Assembly (NCBI GenBank): GCA_016794505.1 | Contig: JAEUJZ010000170.1 | Span: 1-53,170, forward strand | Direction of reading: 5' to 3' | Origin: Myxococcales bacterium | Lineage (GTDB): Bacteria; Myxococcota_A; Polyangia; Palsa-1104; JAEUJZ01 | DNA length: 53,170 bases | Shown here: positions 8,982-18,094 of the stretch, piece after piece | Layout of the letters: every line of letters starts with the position of its first letter | How positions within the stretch are numbered: position 1 is the stretch's first letter | Notes under the pieces: generated by a model | What the model saw: the letters and a program-made list of their open reading frames with translations, nothing else | The model's database searches: none | What the model was told of the DNA's origin: nothing | Translations under genes and position numbers: made by a program

Positions 8982-9944
8982 ATGACAGAAGTCCGCATCG
9001 ACACACTAGCGGTCTGCCCATCTGGGCGCGCTGGCTCGGCGACTCGCTCCGAGAATGAGGCCGAGCGTGGCGTTCTGCTCGTCGCAGTGGGCTTGGGGGC
9101 CCAGTCGCGGGCGGCTCTCTGCTGGGCCGAGTTCCTATCGCGCTCGCTGGGGCTGGGGCTGCGACTTGTGCATGCAGCCCAGGATCCGCTTCCAGCGGTG
9201 CTGGGCGACACCACAAGCGAGGACCTTGGGGCGCATGCGCGCTCGCACTGGCTGCGCTCGATTCGTGAGTCGGTGCACAGCTGGGCCGCGTGCGAGGCAG
9301 GCGTGCGAGTGGCGTTTGACGAGGTGCTTACCGACTTTGGTACGCCGCTGGATCTGATCCTCGCTGCTGCCGAGCAGCCGGACGTCAAGATGCTGGTCCT
9401 GGGGGGGCCGCCGAGCGGAACCTCGCCCGCCCTGCGTGACTTGCCGCGTCAGCTTCTGCGGCGCTGCCCCTGTCCGCTGCTGTTCGTAGGGTCGCAAGGT
9501 CTGCGCCCGCTCGTGATGGCTGCCACCGACTGCTCGGATCCCAAGCTGCCCGTATTCATCGAAGCCTGGCGCATGGCGGCGGCGCTCGGGGATCGGCTGG
9601 TGGTGGTGCATAACGTCGATCACGCAGCTACGCAGTTCACAGAGCGCATCGGTCTTCATCCAAGCGCGGCATTGGCTGACACCGTGGCGTATCGCAGCCG
9701 GCAGTGGCTCCAAAAGTCGGCGGCGGTTGGTGATGTCCTGATTACCAGGGACGCTGATAACGCGCAGGGCGTACTCGCGGCTGCGCAGAGACTGGATGCC
9801 GACCTTCTGGTAGTTGGTGTAAAGCCCGAGACCAAAGCGCCGAACCGCACCGCCGAACAGATCTTGGCAGAGGTTCAGCACACGGTGCTCTTCGTCCCAT
9901 TTGCCGGCTCGCGCGCCCCGGAGCCTGGTCAGCGCCCTGCATGA
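8982..9944 (+). CDS. Tandem-domain universal stress protein
   Basis: 320 residues. The ATG at 8982 follows TTGGAGGACGCA (GGAGG, 6-base spacing); the TTG at 8970 overlaps that site and is rejected. Domain 1: RGVLLVAVGLGAQSRAALCWAEFLSRSLG, closing with LRRCPCPLLFVGS. Domain 2: LVMAATDCSDPKLPVFIEAWRMAAALGD, VVVHNVDHAATQFTERIGL, and VGVKPETKAPNRTAEQIL in place of the ATP loop. It is a close paralogue of the proteins at 5474, 15766 and 18095. GCS2 follows 38 bases downstream, so they are probably one transcript. Confidence 0.88.
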   Translation: MTEVRIDTLAVCPSGRAGSATRSENEAERGVLLVAVGLGAQSRAALCWAEFLSRSLGLGLRLVHAAQDPLPAVLGDTTSEDLGAHARSHWLRSIRESVHSWAACEAGVRVAFDEVLTDFGTPLDLILAAAEQPDVKMLVLGGPPSGTSPALRDLPRQLLRRCPCPLLFVGSQGLRPLVMAATDCSDPKLPVFIEAWRMAAALGDRLVVVHNVDHAATQFTERIGLHPSAALADTVAYRSRQWLQKSAAVGDVLITRDADNAQGVLAAAQRLDADLLVVGVKPETKAPNRTAEQILAEVQHTVLFVPFAGSRAPEPGQRPA

Positions 9945-9982
9945 CGGGCGAGGTCCCGCGAGCGGCCCCAAGGAGGGTACAC

Positions 9983-11113
9983 ATGCCAGTTCACTTCAAA
10001 CCATCTACCGCGCTGACCTTGGGTGTCGAAGTCGAAGTGCAGCTGATCGACTGGCGCACACACGACCTGTGCCCGGCCGCTCCCCGCATTCTGCAGCGCC
10101 TCGGCGGCGAGTCGGATCGCATCAAGGCTGAGATCTTCCAGTCGATGCTCGAGGTCAACACCGGGATCTGCCACAACGTCAGCGAGGTACAGCGCGATCT
10201 AGAGAGTGCGTTCTCCCGCTTGCGTGAGGCAGCCGTGGCCGTCGATGTTGAGCTAGCCGTAGCCGGAACCCACCCGTTTGCGCGCTACGATCAGCGCGTC
10301 CTGTTTCCGGGGGAGCGCTATCGCTATCTGCTGGAGTTCCGCCAGTGGTTTGCGCGCCGCTTGCTGATTTTTGGTCAGCACGTCCATGTCGGGATGCGCG
10401 ATGGGGATCATGCAATCGCGATGATGAATGCGGCGCTGCCCTACCTGCCGTATCTGCTTGCTCTATCAGCCAGCTCGCCGTTTTGGCAGGGGGAAGACAC
10501 CGGGCTTTCCTCGGTCCGCAGCGCGATCTTTGAGTCGGTGCCCAACGCCGGTGCGCCGAGCCTGTTTTCGACGTGGCAGGAGTTCACTCACTTCCACGAC
10601 ATCCTGACGGCATCGCACTCGATCGAGTCGTTCAAAGATCTGTGGTGGGATCTGCGGCCGAGTCCCGGCTACGGAACCCTGGAAGTCCGCATCTTCGATG
10701 GCCTGCCCAGCCTGCGCGAGATGACGGCGTGCGTGGCGCTGACGCAGTGCCTGTTTGGGTGGCTGGACGCTCAATATCTGGATGGGCGCCGCTTCCCGCC
10801 CCCCGCTCTGTGGTCCTATCGCGAGAACAAGTGGCGCGCAGTCCGCTGGGGACCCCAGGCGGACTTGATCACCTCGGAGGCGGGGCAGGCGCGACCATTC
10901 CGCGAGATCATGGATGATCTACTTCAGCAGCTAGAGCCGGTGGCCGCCCGACTGGGCTGCTCCGTCGAGCTGAAGCGGGTCGATGAGATGCTGCGCAAGG
11001 GAGGCAGCGCGGCGCGACAGCGAGCCTGCCATCACCGTCTGCACTCCATGGGCGCGCTCGTTGAGCTACTCGTGGCGGAGCTAAAGGCGGAGGTTCCAGC
11101 GAGGGCGGCGTAG
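9983..11113 (+). CDS. GCS2-family carboxylate-amine ligase (YbdK-like glutamate-cysteine ligase)
   Basis: 376 residues from the ATG at 9983, which has AAGGAGGG upstream; an earlier ATG-like start at 9941 lacks it. Family features: LGVEVEVQLID with the acidic metal/ATP residues near the N-terminus, EIFQSMLEVNTGICHNV, the GQHVHVGM glutamate-site-like segment, and YGTLEVRIFDGLPSL. GCS2 proteins ligate carboxylates to amines; members act as weak glutamate-cysteine ligases, the first step of glutathione synthesis. The true substrate here cannot be read from sequence. It sits downstream of a Usp gene and before a small RCK_C-like gene, consistent with a redox or potassium-efflux link. Confidence 0.88.
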   Translation: MPVHFKPSTALTLGVEVEVQLIDWRTHDLCPAAPRILQRLGGESDRIKAEIFQSMLEVNTGICHNVSEVQRDLESAFSRLREAAVAVDVELAVAGTHPFARYDQRVLFPGERYRYLLEFRQWFARRLLIFGQHVHVGMRDGDHAIAMMNAALPYLPYLLALSASSPFWQGEDTGLSSVRSAIFESVPNAGAPSLFSTWQEFTHFHDILTASHSIESFKDLWWDLRPSPGYGTLEVRIFDGLPSLREMTACVALTQCLFGWLDAQYLDGRRFPPPALWSYRENKWRAVRWGPQADLITSEAGQARPFREIMDDLLQQLEPVAARLGCSVELKRVDEMLRKGGSAARQRACHHRLHSMGALVELLVAELKAEVPARAA

Positions 11114-11148
11114 GAGAGTTCCCCCTGTGCAGCCCGCTGCTGCCCGCG

Positions 11149-11427
11149 TTGCAGCTCGATGATCTTCTGGCCGTGCTCAGCCAGCGTAGTGCCGAAACCG
11201 TGGTGCGCATGCGGGTGCCCAGCGAGGCGCTTGGCTTATCCCTGCGCGATGCCGATTTCCGTCGCCGCTTCGGTGTATACGTCATCGGGATCGAGACCCG
11301 CGAAGGCAAGCTCTTGGCCCCGCCCGACCCGCAGCGACCGCTTGCCGAGGAGGATTTCCTGGTTGTGATGCAAAAGCGTCATGGCGCGGAGGCGGTAGTC
11401 GGGATTGCTGGACCGGAGGAATCCTGA
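11149..11427 (+). CDS. Stand-alone RCK_C / TrkA C-terminal domain protein
   Basis: 92 residues or slightly more. The fold-defining pattern of TrkA_C domains is present: VRMRVPSEALGLSLRDADF, RRFGVYVIGIETREGKLLAPP and LAEEDFLVVM. These domains bind ligands such as c-di-AMP or ATP and gate potassium channels and transporters; here there is no RCK_N domain or channel attached. The start is uncertain: TTG at 11149, or a CTG at 11125 with GGAG from 11113. The gene begins 12-35 bases after GCS2, so it is likely in the same operon. Confidence 0.65.
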   Translation: MQLDDLLAVLSQRSAETVVRMRVPSEALGLSLRDADFRRRFGVYVIGIETREGKLLAPPDPQRPLAEEDFLVVMQKRHGAEAVVGIAGPEES

Positions 11428-11545
11428 CCTGCAACACCTATCGGGTTTCACGATCAGCCAGGCAGTCTGTCCTTTTCAACGCGCTGGCATCCCCTGCCTC
11501 TGCGCGTCCGTTCGCCGCGGTCATCTGAAGTAAGGTGCTCCCAAC

Positions 11546-12288
11546 ATGCGCCACCCTCGCATCTTGTTACTCGCGCTCATCGCTGCGACCTTTGCGCTGG
11601 GATTGCTCGACTACGTTACGGGCCCCCGGCTGTCGTTCAGCCTGTGCTACGTGGCGCCGGTTACCGTCGCTAGCTGGCTGCTTGGGGCGCGGTCAGGCTG
11701 GGTGCTGACGGCCGCCGCGTCGCTGGCCCAGCTCTCGGCGGACTTTGCCTGGGGAGCGCAAGAGGTATCGCTGATCACGCTGTGGAATGGCTTTACGCGC
11801 ATCAGCGTGCTGGGCGCGCTGGGGCACATGGTGGCGTGGCTGCGTCGCGAGCGCGATCGGCTGGATCAGCTGCTTGCGGAACAGACGTCGGCCCATGTGG
11901 CGACAGTGGATCAGCTGCGGCATCGCCACGCTCGATCTGGGGCAACTTCCCGAGCACCAGCAGCGTCAGCGACTACTGACCGCGCTGCGGAATCCAGACT
12001 ATGTGCCGCTCGTGGCCTTGGGGCCCCTTTGGGCCCGCTTCCACGTCGTGGGGGATGCTCTTGTGGTCGAGATCTTCTCCAAAGACTTTCCGCTATCCGA
12101 TCAGCGGATTGCGCTGATCCTGGGCGCACCGTCCACCGACAGCTGGGGCAAACCACAGCAGGTCTGGTTTGGCAACCGACGGGGCTACGCTGCGTATATA
12201 GCCACTGCCTTGGCGGCCGAGTCCGCGACGACGCTTTCACAGACTCTGCGACGGCTATGCGGGCTCGCCGTCGCGACACTTCAGTATC
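11546..12288 (+). pseudogene. Frameshifted membrane protein gene, unknown family
   Basis: The ATG at 11546 begins a protein with four likely membrane helices (RILLLALIAATFALGLLDYV, SFSLCYVAPVTVASWLLGA, GWVLTAAASLAQLSA, ITLWNGFTRISVLGALGHMVAW), like N-terminal sensor modules of signalling proteins, followed by a short coiled coil (RRERDRLDQLLAEQ). At about 11915-11930 credible coding moves by one base into another frame: GIATLDLGQLPEHQQRQ through FSKDFPLSDQRIALILGAPS to CGLAVATLQYRELEAG. The soluble part is not recognised. It then runs straight into the transposase at 12289, so the gene is both frameshifted and probably cut by the insertion. Confidence 0.6.
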
Positions 12289-13698
12289 GTGAACTGGAAG
12301 CGGGAGGCGGCGTGCGAGCTGGGGGATGTGCGGCTGGAGCGGCGGATGGAGCGCATCGTCGGCACGATGTGCAAGCGGCCCTCGGCGTCGCTGCCGGCGA
12401 TGTTTCCCGACGAGTCGGAGAGCGAAGCGGTCTATCGTTTCTTGCGCAATGAGCGGCTGAGTCTGGGACGCGTTCTGCGCGGTCATGTGGCGCATACGGT
12501 GGCGCGCGCGCGGAGCCTCCGGACGGTCGTGGTCATTCACGACACGACGGAGTTTTCTTTTGCCACGGGCCGGGAACGCCGCCACGGGCTGCAGCGACAT
12601 AGCGAGGCGCGACAGGGGTTCTTCGGTCATGTCTCGCTGTGCGTCTCTGCCGACGGAGCGCGGGCGCCGCTGGGCTGTCTGTGGATGCAGCCGTTCGTGC
12701 GACTTGCGCACCTTGACCACGAGGCGGAGCGACAGGACTGGCAGCGTCTGATGGGACGCGACTTCAGCGAGCCGGGGCGCTGGCTCAAGGGAATCCGTCA
12801 CAGCGAGCGGCTCCTTGGGCCCAAGGTCTCGGCGATTCATATTTGTGACCGCGAAGGAGATTCCTATCCGCTGTTGTCCAAGCTGGTCAGCGACGGGAGC
12901 CGCTTCGTTGTCCGGCTGTCCCAAAACCGGATGCTCGCCTGTCCGAACTTGGGACACCTGCAGGACTTCGTTGGGAATCAGCCGCTGCTCGGCGAGCCGC
13001 GCACCGTCGAGCTATCGGAGCGACTGCATGCCGAGAAGCGCCCGTCGAGCTAGAAGAGCCATCCGAACCGCCCACGCCGCATGGCGACGCTTTCGATTCG
13101 CCGCGCAGAGGTCACGTTCCGACGGCCAGCCTCACGCAAGGACGACGAGCGGTGCCCGCAGACCCTCACGCTGAATGTTGTGGACGTCCGCGAAGTCAAC
13201 CCGCCCGTCGGACAGGCGCCCGTGCGCTGGACGCTATGCACCTCCGAGTCGATCGAGACCGCCGAGGACTGCTGGCGCATCGTGGACCACTATCGCACCC
13301 GCTGGCTCGTCGAGGAATTCTTCAAAGCCCTCAAGACTGGCTGCGCCTTCGAGTCGCGACAGCTCGACAGTCACAAGACTCTGCTCATCGCATTAGGACT
13401 GTCGATTCCCGTCGCATGGACACTCCTTTTAATGCGTTACCTGGAACGCGAAGCTCCCGATTCCCCCGCCGATTCCGTTTTACCGCGCGACCTTTTGGGA
13501 TTCCTGCGCCGAGTCTGGCCGCGCGGCCCCGCTCCCGAGCATCCCACCGTCCGCCAAGCCCTCCTCGCCATCGCCTCCCTCGGCGGCCACTTCCGCCACA
13601 ACGGCCCCCCTGGCTGGCTCGTCCTCCACCGCGGCTACCAAACCCTCCTCACCATGTTCCAGGGCTTCCTCGCCGCCGCTTCAGACGGGGGGATGTGA
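12289..13698 (+). pseudogene. IS4-family transposase interrupted by an in-frame TAG
   Basis: Two frames in the same phase, 12289-13050 and 13054-13698, separated only by a TAG at 13051-13053. The first part has the N-terminal LGDVRLERRMERIV and AVYRFLRNERLS motifs of IS4/Tn5-type transposases and the first catalytic Asp in VVVIHDTTEFSF; the second Asp region is AIHICDREGDSYPLLSKL. The second part has the Y-x2-R-x3-E-x6-K signature: IVDHYRTRWLVEEFFKALKTGC. A full enzyme is about 470 residues, so only the nonsense codon disables it. Start GTG at 12289. Terminal inverted repeats and target duplications could not be fixed by eye. Confidence 0.8.
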
Positions 13699-13950
13699 TC
13701 AATCTTGAGCGGCGGATGTGGGGGGTATGACGAGGCATTCACATGTGAGTATGCCGAGGCATCCAGAGCGGCTGCAAGGAGAGTGGACGATACCTGGAAG
13801 TACTGGGGGGGGAGGCGCCAGAAGCGTTGGCGGTAGGTTCAGTAGTTCAGGAATCGAGTTGGGAGGTTCATTTCACTTTGCGGTTCGCGGCCGATGCTGG
13901 TCCGAACAGCGATCCCCCGTTGCTGCAGCCCGGCCAGCGAGATATCAGGG
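13699..13950 (+). other. Possible gene remnant after the transposase
   Basis: No intact gene. Plus-strand frames give protein-like stretches, YDEAFTCEYAEASRAAARRV then, after a run of eight G near 13805, SSWEVHFTLRFAADAG in another frame. This could be the tail of a gene broken by the insertion, but it could also be chance. It may also contain the right end of the insertion sequence. Confidence 0.25.
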
Positions 13951-15657
13951 CTACCCAGCGGGCGGGGCGTCCGGTTGGCCAGCGTCTGGTGGGGCTGGTA
14001 GCCGGCACTCCCCGTGGACGAAGTGAACGCTCCAGGCATCGCCCGGGATTGTCGTGACGTTGGGGTGAGTGGCGAGTACGGAATCGAGGGCCGCACTGAG
14101 TGCTGCATCGGTCTGGGCAGGTCCGCTTGGACTCGTTGTGCTGGCCGGACGCGCGACGCAGACGCTGACGCTCGGCAGTCCCGCGGTGGCTCGCACTCCG
14201 GCGGAGACGCGGGCCATGAACGTCAGATCTCCGTCCTGTCGGGTGATAGGGAGCGCGGGAACGGCAACATCCACCAGCGTCGCCTCTTGTCGCAGGCTGG
14301 CGTTTAGTGTCCGCCGCATGGTTTCGAGAGTATCGCTTGAGAGGGGGACGCCGAGGTGAACGACCCGGATGCGCAGCGGCCTATCAACGGTGGTGCCCAT
14401 GTCGATGACCAGCGGATCACCGACCACCGCGCCCGGCCAGAGGTCAGAGACGGCCGCCTGCACCCGGGTCTGCACAGCATGGAGCTGCTGGTCCGGTGAG
14501 GGCACGGGCGCGACCACAGGGGCATCGACGCGTCGTGGGGCGAGCAAGGAAGACTCGAGCCCAGCAAGGGCATCCGCATCGGGTACGGCCAGCACTTCGA
14601 TCCGGGGTGCGACCCCAGCCACTTGGCGAAGCTCGGAATCCATTCGGGCCCGCGACTTCTGGGCATCGCGGACTTTGCCAAGGACCACGACGACTAGCTC
14701 GACCTCGCGCCGCTCGACGCGCACCCGACTCTGCACGACTCGCAGGGGTTCCCGCGCGATGATCTCCCGCACGGCCGCGCGTACCCGAACCTGCCAGGCA
14801 ACCTCATCCAGCGCTTGACGCAGCGGCACGTAGACCGCAGCCAGAAGTACTAGCGGCATTAGGAAGCGCAGCCCAGGACCCTAGCGCGACTCGAACAAGC
14901 GGGAGAGCCGCCGCGCCAGGGCCCGCGCGATGGAAGCCACGCCGATGTCCTTTTTTATCTCCTCTCGCTCGAGTGTCACGACATCGACACGATTGAAACC
15001 CGAGGCGACAAACGCCATCGTCCCGACGAACACGATGGCGACCAGGTTGGTGAGGAAGAGCAGCGCTGCGCCGCCTGCCACGGGCCATGCGGCAGTGCCA
15101 AAGCCGTAGCCGCTCGCGCAGAGCGGCGGAACCAGCGAGATGCTGATAGAGGTCCCAGCCGCGGTGGTCGCCGTATCCGAGCCCGGCCGCAGCGATGCGT
15201 AGACACCCGCCATCGCGCAAAACCCGGCGGTGATGAGATCCAGCACGGTCGGCGACATGCGTGCTGCGATCTCTGCGTTCATTTCATGAAAAGGAAGCAG
15301 CACCGTGATGAGCGCCGCGCCACCCACCGCCACCACCACGCTAAAGCCGATGCGCCCGGCGGAGCGCAGCACCAAGATAGGAGAGCCCGTCGCCAGGCCC
15401 ATGGCCAAGCCAACAATCGGGCCCATCAGCGGAGCCACCAGCATGGCGCCGATCACGACCGCGGTGCTGCCAACCACCAAGCCCAGGGTGGCAATGCCGA
15501 CCGACACCACGAGCTGAAGCCAGTACGAGGTGGCTTCTCTCGCGTCGCGCCTGAGCATGCTCGCAACCAAGGGCGAGCGCCCATCCGACGAGCTACCGAG
15601 TAGCCCGAGCAGACGATCTTGGGCTCGGATGAGTGCGTGAGGAGTCAGACCAGACAT
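13951..15657 (-). pseudogene. DUF389 membrane protein with an in-frame TAG
   Basis: Starts at 15657 (MSGLTPHALIRAQ). The first 258 residues hold the DUF389 membrane core: GSTAVVIGAMLVAPLMGPIV, GMGLATGS-like LAMGLATGSPILVL, and SISISLVPPLCASGYGFG. A TAG at 14881-14883 follows FESR, and the same frame then continues without any other stop for 310 residues: LRFLMPLVLLAAVYVPLRQ, a membrane helix expected at this place, then a long mixed soluble domain with repeated IRVVHLGVPL/VLAVP-like strands. No ribosome binding site precedes the ATG at 14859. A single CAG-to-TAG change explains it. Function of DUF389 proteins is not firmly known. Confidence 0.8.
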
Positions 15658-15765
15658 GGATGGATCCCCTTTCCCTCCCGATTCTGCGGCTCAGGCGAGG
15701 TGAGCGGGTAGGCCTTCCGGAAACCCCGAAGGGCGACGTGGCGACGCCTGAGTCCGCAGGCGAAA

Positions 15766-16722
15766 TCAGCGCGAGGCCACGGCTGGCGTAAGCGGAACGA
15801 AAAGGATCGAACGGCGGACGTGTTCCAGAATCTGCTCGGCAGTACCGTGCTGAGTGGCGTCCTCGCTCTTTACGCCGACCACCAGCAGATCCGCGCCGAT
15901 GCCGCGGGCCGCTGCCAGCACCCCTTGCGCGTTGCTGGGATCGCGGGTGATGACGATGTCGCGGACCGGAGTCGTCCGCATGAGCCACTGCCGGCTACGC
16001 TCTGCCAGCACATCTGCCAGATCTGTGGTCATGGACATGCCAACGCGCTCGCCAAACTGAGTCGCGGCCTGATCGACGTTGTGGACCAAGACCACCTGAT
16101 CCCCCAGCGCGCCAGCGATCCGCCACGCTTCCTGCAAGACCGGCAGCGCCGGGTCGGAACAGTCGGTGGCGGCCATGACCACTGGGCTTGCGCCCTCCGG
16201 GCCGAGGAGCAGCATCGGTCGCGGACAGCGGCGCAGTAGGTCGCGCGGCACGCGGATCGCCTGCTCGCTCTCGTCCTCCGGGATCGCGCCTAAGACAACC
16301 AGCTCGACGTCCGGCTCGGCGGCTTCGCGCAGAATCAAGCTCAGCAGATCGCCACCATCCACTCGAACCTGGTGCAGCGACAGCGTGATGCCGCAGTCAT
16401 CGACCGCCCAGCTGTACAGGTTCTGCTGCAGGAAGGACCGAAAGTCCGCACGCTGTAACCTCTGCTGGGGTGCGCTCAGCGGAAACAAAGGATCAGAGGA
16501 CAAGCGCTCAGTCCCCACGTGAATCAAGCGCAGCCTCAGTCCCATGCTTCGCGTGTAGCTGTCGGCCCAGCGAACTGCTGCCCGCGCGCCCGCAGTCAGC
16601 GCTGGCACAGCCACCAGGACTGCGCCTGGCTCATCCTCATCTATGGTCTGTTGACTAGCGACACTGGGCCGACCCGTGGTGGGCGGGCTCATTTCGGTGG
16701 ATTCGTGGCGAACGGTTGTCAT
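15766..16722 (-). CDS. Tandem-domain universal stress protein
   Basis: 318 residues, ATG at 16722 with AGAGAGG upstream. Domain 1: GAVLVAVPALTAGARAAVRW, LIHVGTERLSSDPLFPLS, LRRCPRPMLLLGPEG. Domain 2: VVMAATDCSDPALPVLQEAW, VVLVHNVDQAATQFGERVGM, VGVKSEDATQHGTAEQIL. The last block again lacks the canonical ATP-loop glycines. Among the paralogues it is closest to the protein at 18095 by shared DPLFPL and QHGTAE segments. An AT-rich region with repeated TATCGA lies just upstream. Confidence 0.88.
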   Translation of the reverse strand: MTTVRHESTEMSPPTTGRPSVASQQTIDEDEPGAVLVAVPALTAGARAAVRWADSYTRSMGLRLRLIHVGTERLSSDPLFPLSAPQQRLQRADFRSFLQQNLYSWAVDDCGITLSLHQVRVDGGDLLSLILREAAEPDVELVVLGAIPEDESEQAIRVPRDLLRRCPRPMLLLGPEGASPVVMAATDCSDPALPVLQEAWRIAGALGDQVVLVHNVDQAATQFGERVGMSMTTDLADVLAERSRQWLMRTTPVRDIVITRDPSNAQGVLAAARGIGADLLVVGVKSEDATQHGTAEQILEHVRRSILFVPLTPAVASR

Positions 16723-16802
16723 GGGTAGGCCTCTCTTCCGGTGTTCACAAAGCTCCTACGGTTCAGTGTAGAGAGCTTTCAACATATCGACCATGACAAA
16801 AT

Positions 16803-16833
16803 TTATCGATTATATATCGAGAATATCGATAAA
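16803..16833. promoter_or_regulatory. TATCGA repeats upstream of usp
   Basis: Within an AT-rich patch 80 bases upstream of the Usp start at 16722, TATCGA-like sites occur at least three times, in both orientations (TTATCGATTA, TATATCGAG, ATATCGATAA), with another ATATCGACCATGACA at 16784. They resemble the half-sites at 5356 and 8890 and may be the operator or core promoter. Confidence 0.4.
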
Positions 16834-16919
16834 TAGGAACCACGAGTGGGCGTCCCATGCGTAGGCTCGTCCCGAGGTCCCCCTGCTGGCTGGGACCGGG
16901 CCGCAAGAGACGTGACCCG

Positions 16920-18059
16920 CTAGCCAGACAAAATCCGCAGACGCCCCTCGGCTTGGCTCTGGAGAGGGGTCGCGGGGTTGCGGCTGATGCAGGACTGAAG
17001 CGCGATCTTTTCCTTCTCTCGCTCGCCGGTCTGTTCGTAGGCGCGCGCCATCAGGCAGTCGGTCTCATTGCTCCGGTCGTCGATAGATTTCGTCTCTTCA
17101 AGCAGGCTGATGGCCTCCGCTCCGTGTCGCATGCGCAGCACCGCGTCAGCTAGGGCCAGCGCAATGCCGGTGTCCTGTGGCGCCAGCTGGCGGGCCCGAT
17201 TCAGCAGGGTCACAGCCCGAGGCAGCTGGGACGCCTTGCTCATCATGGTCATCGCTCGCTCGCGCAGGTCAGCGGCCTTCTTGTGCGCAGGCAAGCTCTG
17301 GCGATAGCGCAGGGTCAGATCCTTGTCCTCAGAGATCGAGCCATCAGTGCTCCCTAGCCGAAAGACGCGCGGGGGACCATAGCCCTGCACCACCACCTCT
17401 TTGATTCCGTCACGGTCGACATCGATGCCGATGACGCTCTGTCCGGCGACGCGCGCCGGAGTACCTGGCGCGAGCACTTGGCGATTCTTGCAATAGCGCA
17501 GGAGCGTCGCGAATCGACTGCCGTTCCAGCGTCGCAGTCGCCTCTCGCTTAGCGAGCGCCCCCGGGTCAGCGGCTCATCGAATCCGTCCTCAATAATCGG
17601 AGCGCCAGTGCCCAGGGAGACCACCACGCGCGGAAGTACCGGGTCGATGGCGTAGGACATTTCGTGGTAGTCCGCGAGTACAAAGCCCTGCGGCGTGGAT
17701 CGATAGATGGCGCTGTACGACGCGCCGGGACGCCCGCTGCGGCGCTTGATCAGCATTGCGTCGGCGCGGCCATCGCCGTCGAGATCGGCCCCCACCTGGG
17801 CTCCGGCCGGCAGCTTGGCTGGCAGGAGCGGACCACAGGGAAGACTGGGCACATCGCACGAAGGAGCCTTGTCTTGCTCGGGTACAAGGCGGATGTCGCA
17901 GAAGCCTGCCTCTGGCGCGGCCGGCAACGGCGACACGAGGCGCACGTCGGCACGTGTGGTCCGCGAGGGCATACCGAGCAGCGCACAGCAGACGAAAAAC
18001 GCCCATCCGGCCCAGCGTCGCAGAGGATTCCCAGAATGGATTCGATGATAGGAAGTCAT
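16920..18059 (-). CDS. Secreted FG-GAP-like protein with C-terminal TPR helices
   Basis: 379 residues from the ATG at 18059, which has GAGGA 8 bases upstream (a GTG at 18065 is too close to it). Residues 1-38 form a signal peptide (WAGWAFFVCCALLGMPSRTTRA). Two calcium-loop-like FG-GAP/VCBS repeats follow, GADLDGDGRADAMLI and GIDVDRDGIKEVVVQGYG, with the DxDxDGxxD spacing. The last 120 residues are TPR-like helices (AVTLLNRARQLAPQDTGIALALADAVLRMR; CLMARAYEQTGEREKEKIAL). It is probably periplasmic or surface-located and may bind calcium. Function unknown. It lies between two Usp genes and ends 197 bases before the one at 16722. Confidence 0.75.
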   Translation of the reverse strand: MTSYHRIHSGNPLRRWAGWAFFVCCALLGMPSRTTRADVRLVSPLPAAPEAGFCDIRLVPEQDKAPSCDVPSLPCGPLLPAKLPAGAQVGADLDGDGRADAMLIKRRSGRPGASYSAIYRSTPQGFVLADYHEMSYAIDPVLPRVVVSLGTGAPIIEDGFDEPLTRGRSLSERRLRRWNGSRFATLLRYCKNRQVLAPGTPARVAGQSVIGIDVDRDGIKEVVVQGYGPPRVFRLGSTDGSISEDKDLTLRYRQSLPAHKKAADLRERAMTMMSKASQLPRAVTLLNRARQLAPQDTGIALALADAVLRMRHGAEAISLLEETKSIDDRSNETDCLMARAYEQTGEREKEKIALQSCISRNPATPLQSQAEGRLRILSG

Positions 18060-18094
18060 GGCCACTGTCCTCGTGTGAATGTCGTGGAGGGTGG

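Noticed and set aside
11911..12957. 348-residue minus-strand open frame
   Set aside because: Arg/Gln/Pro-rich shadow crossing the frameshifted gene and the IS4 transposase; no motif.
12289..15657. Genome-wide TAG reassignment
   Set aside because: Several intact genes in the window end in TAG, so TAG is an ordinary stop codon; the two in-frame TAGs are better explained as local mutations.
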